The notes: generated by a model from the letters alone, not told the origin. A stretch of 44,098 nt of DNA from CAYVTV01 sp964526475 (GCA_964526475.1 CAZGKF010000026.1:1-44098), one strand, 5' to 3'; counted from the first letter of the stretch, positions 34,399 through 43,443 are shown. Numbers and translations are program-made.

Positions 34399-35646
34399 AT
34401 GTTTGAGAGTTTTTATAAGATTTTAGACATACCACCCGGATCTGATGAGGAAACTATTAAGAAAGCCTACAGGCAACTTGCCCTGAAGATACATCCTGAT
34501 GTGAATAATTCAGCCAATGCTAAAGAAAAATTCCAGGAATTATGTGATGCATATGAAATTCTTATTTCTCATATCCGGCAAATCAGGGAAGTGCGTATTG
34601 AGGTTGATGATGAGCAGGAGGATGCGTATAACTGGGAGAATATAATCAGAGAGGCACGTATCAGAGCGAAAGAGAGAGCGAGGATGAAATATGAGAGGAT
34701 AAAGGCAGATAAAGAAGTTTTTGAAAAGAGTGAATACCGGGATGTAATAATTTCCATGAAATATCTTGGAAGCTTTTTGGCAGTAATATTGGGAATCTGG
34801 CTGATTAGCTGGCCGGTATGGTTTATTTTAGTAAAGGGATTACATAATTTCTTCGCATTACTTCTTTTCTGGACTGCGGGATTCTTCCTTTTACGTCATA
34901 TCCTGAGTAAAAGAAAAACATGGTTTAGACATGGGAGACTTAACTTTTCTGTTGCAAGCATAAAGAAATATTTTGATTTTAGTGATTTCAAAGAAGTTGA
35001 AACAGATTGTGCATATTGCAAAGGCCATAAAGGCAGAGGTCGTCCATTCAGATTTTCCATGGTGAAAGTTCATAATATAAAATTGAGAAATGACGGGCCA
35101 ATTCAGCATTATGCAGGTTATTCCAGAACTTATAAAGATCTTATAGTTCCCAGAAGTATAAAAGCATTTTATGTGCATTTTATTCTGGCTATAGTTAAAC
35201 CCCTTGTGTTAATTTCGGGGATAGTGTTTATTCCTTTCCCGGGCATAATCTGGAGGTTTACTGCAGCTTTTTTCCTGTCGGTTTTTATTGAATGGCTAAT
35301 CCTTATTATATCGCGCACAAGGTCAAAAGTTTCTTTTTTATTAACTCCCTATATGATTATTAAAGTTGTCTTATGGTGTTTAGTAATTCTTTCACAAACT
35401 ACTATCTACCCGGGACTAATTCCGGCGAATACCGACTTTCTGGTACTTTTTCTGGCATTGATGCTGCTTTTTCTGGATATGATACTTGATCTTATCCTCA
35501 GAATATTTCCTTTTTACAAAAGGTTTTATCAACCTGTTCCGAAACAGTTGCCCGGTATATCTTATTTATTCAGAAAAGGATATCAGCCGTTTCTTGATGT
35601 TCCTGTATGGTCAGCCATTTATCCTTTCTTTCGTTGGTTATTATGA
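34399..35646 (+). CDS. Membrane-anchored J-domain protein
   Basis: Residues 1-60 form a DnaJ domain with the HPD tripeptide at 32-34 (LALKIHPDVNNS), so it should stimulate an Hsp70 partner. The glycine-rich and zinc-finger regions of true DnaJ are missing. After a charged helix (about 75-115), the protein has several hydrophobic segments (near 120-145, 150-170, 255-300, 315-340, 345-370), making it a J-protein anchored in the inner membrane. A small soluble region (about 195-235, with CAYCKGHKGRG) lies between them. At 415 residues it does not match a named family I know. Its stop codon abuts that of the convergent IPExxxVDY gene. Confidence 0.82.
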   Translation: MFESFYKILDIPPGSDEETIKKAYRQLALKIHPDVNNSANAKEKFQELCDAYEILISHIRQIREVRIEVDDEQEDAYNWENIIREARIRAKERARMKYERIKADKEVFEKSEYRDVIISMKYLGSFLAVILGIWLISWPVWFILVKGLHNFFALLLFWTAGFFLLRHILSKRKTWFRHGRLNFSVASIKKYFDFSDFKEVETDCAYCKGHKGRGRPFRFSMVKVHNIKLRNDGPIQHYAGYSRTYKDLIVPRSIKAFYVHFILAIVKPLVLISGIVFIPFPGIIWRFTAAFFLSVFIEWLILIISRTRSKVSFLLTPYMIIKVVLWCLVILSQTTIYPGLIPANTDFLVLFLALMLLFLDMILDLILRIFPFYKRFYQPVPKQLPGISYLFRKGYQPFLDVPVWSAIYPFFRWLL

Positions 35647-36075
35647 TCAGAAAAGGAGTTTTTCCCTGTCTTTAAGTCGGGCAGAATCAAATGGGAACAA
35701 GGCCCTTATGGCTTTGACTTTTTTGAGTTTACTGGAAATAAGTGATAAGTCCATATTGCCGGATAAATCATGAATGATGAGAAGGAAGTCGATATTGCGC
35801 AATTCTTCAAGAAGTATATTTCCGTTGAATTTGTTTGAGATAAGTCTGAAGATTGAAAAACCGTCATTATTTTGATAAAGGAAAAGAGGGAATTCATTTT
35901 CATTTTGGGTCTTTCGGTTATAAAGGAGGTAATTATCCACTCGTTCCAGAGCCCATCCGGTCATATTATTAATATCCCAGATGAGTTTATAATCCTTTTC
36001 ATCTGAGATAATTCCAAACATAGTAAAATTGTAGTCCGGTGTAAAGTCTAACTTATGAACTTTTTTTTTAGTCAT
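35647..36075 (-). CDS. IPExxxVDY family protein
   Basis: A 142-residue cytoplasmic protein of a Bacteroidetes-specific family of unknown function. Recognisable pieces are HKLDFTPDYNFTMFGIISDEKDYKLIW near the start and RLISNKFNGNILLEELRNIDFLL in the middle. The name-giving IPE...DY motif is altered here to a LLEE...IDF sequence. The C-terminus (KALRALF-like, ending RLKDREKLLF) is longer than in relatives I recall. Family members commonly sit next to rnc-fabF-acpP, as here, where the gene lies 57 bases after the rnc stop. The role is unknown; the position hints at a link with RNA processing or fatty-acid synthesis. Confidence 0.75.
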   Translation of the reverse strand: MTKKKVHKLDFTPDYNFTMFGIISDEKDYKLIWDINNMTGWALERVDNYLLYNRKTQNENEFPLFLYQNNDGFSIFRLISNKFNGNILLEELRNIDFLLIIHDLSGNMDLSLISSKLKKVKAIRALFPFDSARLKDREKLLF

Positions 36076-36132
36076 AAAAACAAATGGGTTAAAACAAATA
36101 TAACCAAATATTATAAAAAGAGATTTCGGGTA

Positions 36133-36858
36133 TTATGTTTTAAGAATATTCTCAAGAGCAATTTTAGCTGCTTTTTGTTCAGCATCTTTCTTTGAATAAC
36201 CATATCCCCGGCCCGCATCTTCATTCATTATTTTTATGGTTGCAATGAATTGAGGAACATGACTTTCCCCTTTGATTTCCTCCTGGGTTTCGAAAATAAC
36301 CTCTTGTTTGTTTTTCTGTGCCCATTCAATCAACTGACTTTTATAATCGGAGTCATATTTTAGAAGCCTTTCAACATCAACATGCTTTTTCAGGATTTTT
36401 TCAATGAATAGTTTTGTCTGCCTGAATCCTTTATCCAGGTATATTGCACCCAGGAGTGCTTCAAAAGTATTACCATACAGATGTTTTGAAATGTTTGCGG
36501 GGTTTGTGTGGGATACAATCATTTTATGCACACCAAGGCGATAAGCTAAAAGGTTCAGGTGTTTCCTCTTAACCATTTTCGATCTCATTTTGGTTAAAGA
36601 CCCTTCATCATTATCCGGATAATGGCGAAACAAAATATCAGCAACAATTGCGTCAAGGATAGCATCACCTAAAAATTCCAGACGTTCATTGTTAATTAAT
36701 TCACCTGTAGGAAGTTTGATTGATGCAGATTTGTGGATAAAAGCCATCTCATACAATTGGACATTAGAAGGCAGAAACCCAAGTATGCCAATTAACTGGG
36801 AAAGAAATTTTCTTTTTCCATAAAAAGGAAGAAGAATCCGTGAGACTTGAAAAGACAA
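36133..36858 (-). CDS. rnc: Ribonuclease III (TTG start)
   Basis: Double-stranded-RNA endonuclease for rRNA and mRNA processing. The catalytic signature NNERLEFLGDAILDAIV lies near residues 56-72, a second acidic site around ALLGAIYLDKG near 133, and a dsRNA-binding domain covers the last 70 residues (GYSKKDAEQKAAKIALENIL). The frame begins with TTG at 36858, just three bases after the fabF stop. No ATG or GTG occurs before residue 38, which is already inside the first conserved helix (MAFIHKSAS). An in-frame stop lies immediately upstream, so TTG is very probably the real start. The protein has 241 residues. Confidence 0.95.
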   Translation of the reverse strand: MSFQVSRILLPFYGKRKFLSQLIGILGFLPSNVQLYEMAFIHKSASIKLPTGELINNERLEFLGDAILDAIVADILFRHYPDNDEGSLTKMRSKMVKRKHLNLLAYRLGVHKMIVSHTNPANISKHLYGNTFEALLGAIYLDKGFRQTKLFIEKILKKHVDVERLLKYDSDYKSQLIEWAQKNKQEVIFETQEEIKGESHVPQFIATIKIMNEDAGRGYGYSKKDAEQKAAKIALENILKT

Positions 36859-36861
36859 TTA

Positions 36862-38115
36862 TTAGTCAGTTAATTTCTTGAAAATTACAGATGTATTGTG
36901 TCCTCCGAAGCCAAATGTATTGCTAAGGGAGGCGTTTACAATGCGTTTTTGTGCTTTGTTTACAGTCAGGTTGAGTTTGGGGTCAATCTGTGGATCAAGA
37001 TTTTCCAGGTTGATAGTTGGGGGTACAATATCATGTACAGTTGAGAGAATTGCAGCAATGGCTTCAATGGCTCCTGCAGCACCAAGAAGGTGTCCGGTCA
37101 TTGATTTTGTGGCACTTATATTAAGCTTATAAGCATGTTCGCCAAAAACATTCAGAATAGCGAAAGCTTCAGAAATGTCCCCAAGAGGAGTGGCGGTGCC
37201 ATGTACATTAATGTAGTCAATATCTGCAGGATTTAATCCCGCATCTTCGAGGGCTCGTGTCATAACAAGTTTGGCCCCGATCCCGTCAGGATGAGGAGCG
37301 GTAAGATGATAGGCATCGGCAGATAATCCTCCGCCGGCAATTTCAGCATAAATTTTTGCTCCCCGTTTTATGGCATGATCATACTCTTCAAGTATAATAG
37401 CTCCTGCTCCTTCTCCCATGACAAATCCGTCGCGGGAAACATCGAAAGGCCGGGATGCTTTTTTGTAATTCTCGTTGTTGGTGGAAATAGCTTGCATACT
37501 ATTGAATCCACCCATCCCGGGTTCATTGATTGCAGCCTCGGAACCTCCGGCAATAATTAATTTTGCTTTACCTAACCTGATAAGCAGGAGAGAATCGATC
37601 AGTGCATTGGTTGATGAAGCACATGCGGAAACAGTTGCGTAATTCGGGCCTCTGAAGCCGTACTTCATGGATAAAAGACCTGCTGCAATATCTGATATCA
37701 TTTTAGGGATGAAAAAAGGGCTATATCGCGGAGTTCCATCCCCATGATAATAACCCTTCATTTCTTCCATAAATGTCTGGATCCCTCCTATGCCAGAAGA
37801 CCAGATCACTCCAAAGTTATCAGTGTCTGATTCTTCAATATTAATACCAGAGTCTTTAAGAGCTTCGTCACAGGCAACCATAGCATATTGTGCATATGGG
37901 TCAAGTTTACGAAGTTCCTTCCTGTCAAAATAAACAGTCGGATCAAAATCTTTTAACTCGCAGGCAAATTTTGTTTTATACTTCTCCGTGTTAAAATGGG
38001 TAATGAGGTTAGCACCACTGACGCCGGCAAGCAGATTATTCCAATAATCCTGAACATTATTACCAAGTGGAGTGAGCGCTCCAAGACCTGTAATAACAAC
38101 CCGTTTTAATTCCAT
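36862..38115 (-). CDS. fabF: 3-oxoacyl-[acyl-carrier-protein] synthase II
   Basis: Condensing enzyme that elongates acyl-ACP with malonyl-ACP. The active-site Cys165 is in TVSACASS, and the two catalytic histidines are in NVHGTATPLGD and MTGHLLGAAG. The 417 residues match FabF, and the N-terminus KRVVITGLGALTPLGN is typical. It follows acpP by 22 bases and precedes rnc by three, forming the acpP-fabF-rnc operon found in many bacteria. Confidence 0.98.
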   Translation of the reverse strand: MELKRVVITGLGALTPLGNNVQDYWNNLLAGVSGANLITHFNTEKYKTKFACELKDFDPTVYFDRKELRKLDPYAQYAMVACDEALKDSGINIEESDTDNFGVIWSSGIGGIQTFMEEMKGYYHGDGTPRYSPFFIPKMISDIAAGLLSMKYGFRGPNYATVSACASSTNALIDSLLLIRLGKAKLIIAGGSEAAINEPGMGGFNSMQAISTNNENYKKASRPFDVSRDGFVMGEGAGAIILEEYDHAIKRGAKIYAEIAGGGLSADAYHLTAPHPDGIGAKLVMTRALEDAGLNPADIDYINVHGTATPLGDISEAFAILNVFGEHAYKLNISATKSMTGHLLGAAGAIEAIAAILSTVHDIVPPTINLENLDPQIDPKLNLTVNKAQKRIVNASLSNTFGFGGHNTSVIFKKLTD

Positions 38116-38137
38116 AAGAAGAAAATTGCAAACAAAA

Positions 38138-38374
38138 CTATTTTACGTGGTCTTCTACGTATTTGATTGCTTCACCAACTGTACTGATATTCTCAGCCTG
38201 ATCATCAGGAATCCCAATATTGAATTCTTTTTCAAATTCCATAATTAATTCCACTGTGTCAAGAGAATCGGCTCCAAGATCATTAGTAAAACTGGCTTCC
38301 GGAGTAACTTCATTCTCATCAACACCTAATTTGTCAACGATGATAGCTTTCACTCTTGATGCAATATCAGACAT
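38138..38374 (-). CDS. acpP: Acyl carrier protein
   Basis: A 78-residue acidic carrier protein. Ser37 in GADSLDTVEL is the phosphopantetheine attachment site. It carries acyl chains for fatty-acid synthesis and also for the GlsB-type N-acylation proposed elsewhere in this window. It is the first gene of the acpP-fabF-rnc-IPExxxVDY transcript, and a promoter candidate lies 45-75 bases upstream. Confidence 0.98.
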   Translation of the reverse strand: MSDIASRVKAIIVDKLGVDENEVTPEASFTNDLGADSLDTVELIMEFEKEFNIGIPDDQAENISTVGEAIKYVEDHVK

Positions 38375-38418
38375 AGCTGTAATTTTTTAATTAATAAATA
38401 GGTTATTTTTAGACTGTG

Positions 38419-38449
38419 CAAAGAAATGCAAATTCAAATTAAAAACAAA
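38419..38449 (-). promoter_or_regulatory. Promoter of the acpP-fabF-rnc operon
   Basis: The minus strand has TTTG (38449-38446), a 19-base spacer and TTTCTTTG (38426-38419), one mismatch from TAnnTTTG. The start would fall near 38412, giving a leader of about 38 AT-rich bases before acpP. Confidence 0.5.
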
Positions 38450-38568
38450 CAATTTTGTCATCAAAATGTAGTATTTTATTCTTTTTTTTGTAGAAAAAAT
38501 TATAAATCAGGCATTTTCGTATTTGCTGAGATTCGAAAAATTAATTCATTAAATAATTATATAAAATC

Positions 38569-39150
38569 ATGAAAAAGAAAAGAATAGCAATTTTTGCATC
38601 CGGATCGGGAAGCAATGCGGAAAATATAGTTCGATTTTTTAAGGATAACAGCTTAGCTGAAGTAGTGTTGATTTTATCCAATAATCCGGATGCTTATGTA
38701 CTTGAAAGAGCTGAAAAAATGAAAGTACCTGCATTCATTTTTAACAGGTCTGATTTATATGAAAACGAGAAGGTAATTGATGTCTTAAAATCTAAAAATA
38801 TAGATATTATTGTACTGGCCGGCTTTCTCTGGCTCATCCCAAAAGCAATTATTTCAGCATATCCCCGAAGAATTGTTAATATACACCCTGCCCTTTTACC
38901 CAAATACGGTGGTAAGGGAATGTACGGGCTTAAGGTTCATGAGAAAGTTATTGCTGAGGGCGATACTGAATCCGGGATTACGATTCATTTTGTGAATGAA
39001 AACTATGATGAGGGGGATTTTATCTTTCAGGGAAGATGTTTGGTTTCAAGGGATGATAATGCCGAAACCCTGGCGAATAAGATCCATGAACTGGAATATA
39101 AATACTATCCTGAAGTTATTGAAAGGATTATTGAGGGGTGGGGGGAATAG
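38569..39150 (+). CDS. purN: Phosphoribosylglycinamide formyltransferase
   Basis: Purine-synthesis enzyme that formylates GAR using 10-formyl-tetrahydrofolate. Seen are the nucleotide-binding GSGSNAENI at the N-terminus, the catalytic-region NIHPALLPKYGG with Asn and His, and the later GITIHFVNENYDEGDFIFQ with the catalytic Asp. At 193 residues it is of normal length. It is divergent from acpP, an arrangement common in Bacteroidetes, and converges on the M23 peptidase gene with a 10-base gap. Confidence 0.96.
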   Translation: MKKKRIAIFASGSGSNAENIVRFFKDNSLAEVVLILSNNPDAYVLERAEKMKVPAFIFNRSDLYENEKVIDVLKSKNIDIIVLAGFLWLIPKAIISAYPRRIVNIHPALLPKYGGKGMYGLKVHEKVIAEGDTESGITIHFVNENYDEGDFIFQGRCLVSRDDNAETLANKIHELEYKYYPEVIERIIEGWGE

Positions 39151-39160
39151 GTTAGCTTCC

Positions 39161-40411
39161 CTATTCAACGCTGGTATTCAATAATTCCATTACTTCGGTT
39201 TTTCGCACAGCGAACCTTTCCATATTTTCCTCTTTCACTGGCTCTACAGGAGGTGATTCTACCTTGAGCGGATCTACCGGATGACCGTTTTTGTAAAATC
39301 TGAAATCCAGGTGCGGGCCTGTGCTTAGCCCTGTACTCCCTACATAACCAATAATTTCACCTTGTTTGACATAAGCCCCGGTTTTTATTCCCTTGCCGTA
39401 CCTGCTGAGGTGTAGATAAGCGGTTGAATAGGTACTGTTATGTTTTATCCTTACCATATTACCGGCTCCTCCATCGTATCCGGTTTTAACAACCACTCCA
39501 TCACCAATAGATAAAACCGGTGTACCCACTGGTGCTGCATAATCAACGCCATGGTGAGGCCTTCGTATCCGTAAAATAGGGTGCATCCGTGAATGCGAAT
39601 ATCTTGAACTGATCCTGGAATATCGTAAAGGGGCTTTTAAAAATGCTTTGCGCAAACTGTTTCCTTCTTCATCAAAAAAATCGGTTCGTCCATCCTGCTC
39701 AAATGGTATGGCCAGGAAATCCTTTCCCATATGACGGAAATAAGCTCCATGAATTGTACCGATCCCAAAACGTTCGTCTTCAACAAAATATTCATTATAG
39801 ACAATCAGGAAACTATCACCATGCTGAAGTCCGAAAAAGTCTATCGTCCATGCATAGATTTCGGAAAGTTCAATTGCAATCATTGGATTAGCTCCTTTTT
39901 CATTAAACGCATTCCATAAGGAAGTTTGAATGCTCCCACTAAATGACTGTCTAACAGTGTCGATATCCTTAGTCGCACTCCATACCGAAATGCTGTCATA
40001 AAAACTGAACACGACATATTCAACAGGGTCTCTCTCATACACAAAATAAGCGGTACTCTCAAGACTGTCGTTTGTATAAAAAACAGCATAATTATTTCCT
40101 GCCCTGAACCTGCGGGCATCGAATATATCCGATGCAAGCCTTAATGAGGTGTTAATTGTTTCATGTGGAATACCCAGGCTGTTTAATAAAACCGAAAAAG
40201 TCTGGTTTCGCCTTACCTTTCCTCTTTCAATCCGGAACGAATCAGCAGGCAGGTCGTAGATATAATTAATAATAATTTCCTCCGCTTCAGGTTCTTCAAA
40301 CGAAATATCTTCATCGGGTACAGGGGTATAAGCAGAGTTATAGAAGATAACCGTTAAAAGTGCTAAAAGCGCGAGAAGAAAGGGAAGAATGTAGCTGACA
40401 GATTTTTTCAT
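39161..40411 (-). CDS. M23 family peptidoglycan endopeptidase with an altered HxH motif
   Basis: A 416-residue envelope protein with one N-terminal membrane helix or uncleaved signal (about 5-25), a mixed N-terminal domain (about 50-245) and a LytM-type M23 domain (about 270-385). The first zinc motif HxxxD is intact (His286, Asp290), as is the catalytic-side His334 in YLHLS. The usual HxH motif reads HLD (His367, Asp369), so the third zinc ligand would be Asp instead of His. It is expected to cut peptide cross-links during growth or division. Whether the changed motif keeps full activity is uncertain. It lies 127 bases downstream of leuS and may share its transcript. Confidence 0.88.
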   Translation of the reverse strand: MKKSVSYILPFLLALLALLTVIFYNSAYTPVPDEDISFEEPEAEEIIINYIYDLPADSFRIERGKVRRNQTFSVLLNSLGIPHETINTSLRLASDIFDARRFRAGNNYAVFYTNDSLESTAYFVYERDPVEYVVFSFYDSISVWSATKDIDTVRQSFSGSIQTSLWNAFNEKGANPMIAIELSEIYAWTIDFFGLQHGDSFLIVYNEYFVEDERFGIGTIHGAYFRHMGKDFLAIPFEQDGRTDFFDEEGNSLRKAFLKAPLRYSRISSRYSHSRMHPILRIRRPHHGVDYAAPVGTPVLSIGDGVVVKTGYDGGAGNMVRIKHNSTYSTAYLHLSRYGKGIKTGAYVKQGEIIGYVGSTGLSTGPHLDFRFYKNGHPVDPLKVESPPVEPVKEENMERFAVRKTEVMELLNTSVE

Positions 40412-40538
40412 AACATATTTTTCAATTCCTGGGCAAATGAGACATAAGTAACAGCGAAGAGAGGAGATGGTTTTGTCTGATACGAAATATAACTCTTTCT
40501 GGAATATACTCCATGACCTTAAACATATGCCGGAAACC

Positions 40539-43301
40539 TCAGACTACAATGTTAATTATTTTCCCCTTCACTACAATGATTTTCTTTGGGGGTTTATCCT
40601 CCAGCCATTTGATGGCGGCAGGGTGCTCAAGCACTTTCTTTTCGACTTCTTTTGACGGCAGATCGAGTGAAAGGAGTAGCCTGAAGCGCAGCTTACCATT
40701 TATGGAGACGGGGTATTCAAACTCATTTTCAACAAGATATTGCTCATCAAATACAGGCATTTCTGCATCAAATATACTTCCCTCATGGCCCAGATCATGC
40801 CAGAGTTCTTCCGAAATATGAGGAGCAAAAGGTGCAAGCAGGATTACCAGGTTTTCAAGTACCCCTCTTTTGTTGCATTTCAGTTCTCCCAGACTGTTCA
40901 GACAGATCATAAATTCCGAGACGGCCGTGTTGAAAGAGAAACGTTCAATATCGTTTGTGACTTTTTTAATAGTATGATGTAAAATTCTTAGTTCTTCCTG
41001 TGTGGCTGCTTCTTCAGAAAGACTTAGCCCCTTTTTTTCATTCCTGAATATTCTCCAGAATTTTCTCAGGAACTTGTGCACGCCATCAATTCCGTTAGTG
41101 TCCCAGGGTTTAGACTGTTGAAGAGGGCCCAGGAACATCTCATACATCCTGAGTGTATCGGCACCATACTTTTCAATAATATCATCCGGGTTCACCACGT
41201 TGTACATGGATTTTGACATTTTTTCCACTGCCCAGCCACATATATATTTACCGTTTTCAAGAATGAAATCTGCTTGCTCGTATTCAGGGTTCCATTTTCT
41301 AAACGCCTGGACATTAAGTATGTCATTCTCAACAATATTTACATCAACATGAATAGGGGTAACATCGTAGTTTTCTTTCAGATTCAAAGAAACGAAAGCG
41401 TTCTTCCCCTTAATCCTGTAAACAAAATTTGACCTGCCCTGAATCATTCCCTGGTTGACAAGTTTTTTAAAAGGCTCTTCCCTGCAGACGCGGCCAATAT
41501 CATATAGGAATTTATTCCAGAAACGTGAATAGATAAGGTGTCCTGTAGCATGTTCAATTCCACCTATGTACAGGTCCACATCCTGCCAGTATTCGTTGGC
41601 ATGTTTTGAGACCAGTTCAGTATCATTGTCAGGGTCCATATACCTGAGATAATATGCGGAAGATCCTGCAAAACCGGGCATAGTGCCAAGCTCGTATTTG
41701 TAACCTTCTTCCGTCTCCCATTTTTCTGCCCTGCCAAGTGGAGGCTCTCCCGTTTCGGTTGGTTTATAGGCATCAATTTCAGGTAATTCAAGTGGAAGCT
41801 GGCTTTCATCAAGGGAGTAGGGCAGTCCGTCCTTGTAATATATTGGAAATGGTTCACCCCAGTAACGCTGACGGCTGAAAATGGCATCCCTGAGGCGGTA
41901 GTTAATCTTTTTCTTCCCTAATCTGCGTGATTCTATTTCTTTTGTGATAACAGGAATTGCTTCCTGTACATTCAGACCGTTTATTAATGTTGAATTTACA
42001 AGTATTCCTTCTTTTGCATCATAGGAAGCTTCATCAATATTACCTCCTGAAACCACTTCTTTAATTTTCAGATTGAAATGTTTTGCAAAAGCATAATCTC
42101 TTTCATCGTGGGCGGGAACAGCCATTATTGCTCCTGTGCCGTATCCTGCCAGCACATATTCGCTCACCCATACAGGAAGATCTTCACCGGTAAGCGGGTG
42201 GACAACATATCCACCGGTGAAAACCCCGCTGATATTTTTTGTTTCGGCTATTCTTTCCCTCTCCGAACGTGTTTTACAGTATTGCAGGTATTTTTTTACT
42301 TCATCAAGTTTTTCAGCAGATATAAAAAGTTTTAGATAATCGCTTTCGGGGGCAAGAACCATAAATGTACAACCGTAGATCGTATCGGGCCGGGTGGTAA
42401 AAATCTTCATTTTTTTGTCACTGCCTTTAATATCGAATAAGATATCAGCTCCTTCGGATTTGCCTATCCAATAGCGCTGGATATCTTTGAGAGATTCTGA
42501 CCAGTCGATAGTGTCCAGGCCGGCAAGCAACCTCTCTGCGTAGGCTGAAACTCTCAGAAGCCATTGCTTCATCTTCCTTTGCTCAACAAGGTGCCCTCCA
42601 CGGATCGAGATACCGTCTTTTACCTCATCATTGGCAAGAACAGTTCCCAATGCGGGGCACCAGTTAACCATGGTTTCTGCTCTATAGGCTATCCGGTAAT
42701 TCAGGAGGATTTCCTGTTGTTTCTTTTCATCCCAACTTTTCCACTCTTCAGCGGTAAATGAAAGTATTTCATTGCATGCAGTATCGGTGTTCAGTGATCC
42801 GGAACGTTCAAACACCTTTATAAGCGTTTCAATTGGTTCGGCTTTGTTTGTTTTGTTATTGTAATAGTGTCTGAACATTTGAATAAACGCCCATTGTGTC
42901 CATTTATAATAAGCCGGATCACATGTTCTTACCTCCCTGTCCCAGTCATAAGAGAACCCTATCTTATCCAATTGTTCACGATAGCGACGGATGTTTTGTC
43001 CGGTTGTAATAGCCGGATGTTGTCCTGTTTGTATTGCATATTGTTCTGCAGGAAGTCCGAATGCATCATATCCCATGGGGTGGAGAACATTGAAACCCTT
43101 AAGTCTTTTGTAACGGGAGTAAATATCTGATGCTATATATCCCAGAGGATGACCAACGTGTAAGCCTGCTCCTGAAGGATAGGGAAACATATCGAGGACA
43201 TAATATTTTGGTTTGGAAAGATCAACCCTGACTTTATATGTATTATCAGCTTTCCAATACTCCTGCCATTTTTGTTCTATTTCTCTGAAGTTGTATTCCA
43301 T
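40539..43301 (-). CDS. leuS: Leucyl-tRNA synthetase
   Basis: Class I aminoacyl-tRNA synthetase charging tRNA-Leu. Its HIGH motif reads HVGHPLGY near residue 38 and the KMSKS loop is intact (VEKMSKSMYN). Between them lies the CP1 editing domain with the TRPDTIYGCTF segment. The frame is open to 43328, but the -7 element at 43326-43333 would put the transcript start downstream of that codon. The ATG at 43301 (MEYNFREIEQKWQEYW) gives the typical N-terminus and 920 residues; the ATG at 43310 is also possible. The M23 peptidase gene follows on the same strand. Confidence 0.97.
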   Translation of the reverse strand: MEYNFREIEQKWQEYWKADNTYKVRVDLSKPKYYVLDMFPYPSGAGLHVGHPLGYIASDIYSRYKRLKGFNVLHPMGYDAFGLPAEQYAIQTGQHPAITTGQNIRRYREQLDKIGFSYDWDREVRTCDPAYYKWTQWAFIQMFRHYYNNKTNKAEPIETLIKVFERSGSLNTDTACNEILSFTAEEWKSWDEKKQQEILLNYRIAYRAETMVNWCPALGTVLANDEVKDGISIRGGHLVEQRKMKQWLLRVSAYAERLLAGLDTIDWSESLKDIQRYWIGKSEGADILFDIKGSDKKMKIFTTRPDTIYGCTFMVLAPESDYLKLFISAEKLDEVKKYLQYCKTRSERERIAETKNISGVFTGGYVVHPLTGEDLPVWVSEYVLAGYGTGAIMAVPAHDERDYAFAKHFNLKIKEVVSGGNIDEASYDAKEGILVNSTLINGLNVQEAIPVITKEIESRRLGKKKINYRLRDAIFSRQRYWGEPFPIYYKDGLPYSLDESQLPLELPEIDAYKPTETGEPPLGRAEKWETEEGYKYELGTMPGFAGSSAYYLRYMDPDNDTELVSKHANEYWQDVDLYIGGIEHATGHLIYSRFWNKFLYDIGRVCREEPFKKLVNQGMIQGRSNFVYRIKGKNAFVSLNLKENYDVTPIHVDVNIVENDILNVQAFRKWNPEYEQADFILENGKYICGWAVEKMSKSMYNVVNPDDIIEKYGADTLRMYEMFLGPLQQSKPWDTNGIDGVHKFLRKFWRIFRNEKKGLSLSEEAATQEELRILHHTIKKVTNDIERFSFNTAVSEFMICLNSLGELKCNKRGVLENLVILLAPFAPHISEELWHDLGHEGSIFDAEMPVFDEQYLVENEFEYPVSINGKLRFRLLLSLDLPSKEVEKKVLEHPAAIKWLEDKPPKKIIVVKGKIINIVV

Positions 43302-43325
43302 TATCCTTTTCATTTTTTCTTCGCA

Positions 43326-43333
43326 CAAAAATA
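43326..43333 (-). promoter_or_regulatory. -7 promoter element of leuS
   Basis: The minus strand reads TATTTTTG (perfect TAnnTTTG). A TTG lies only 14 bases upstream, so the -33 part is weak. Transcription would begin near 43320, which supports a leuS start at 43301 or 43310 rather than 43328. Confidence 0.45.
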
Positions 43334-43395
43334 TAAAAACTACAGTTCAATCTACGAAAATATGTGAGGGAGCAGATTAAATTTGCGGTTTATTA

Positions 43396-43427
43396 TTTGC
43401 TGGCGCACTTAATATTTGATAATTTTG
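43396..43427 (+). promoter_or_regulatory. Promoter of tRNA-Arg(CCG)
   Basis: TTTG (43396-43399), a 20-base spacer and TAATTTTG (43420-43427) form a full match to the Bacteroidetes promoter. The tRNA begins 16 bases after the -7 element, leaving a short 5' leader for RNase P to remove. Confidence 0.7.
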
Positions 43428-43443
43428 CCATGCAAAAATCAAA

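Noticed and set aside
39145..39166. GAATAGG/CCTATTC hairpin between purN and the M23 gene as a bidirectional terminator
   Set aside because: The stem is 7 bp with an 8-nt loop and no T-run on either side, and it overlaps both gene ends. Not strong enough to list.
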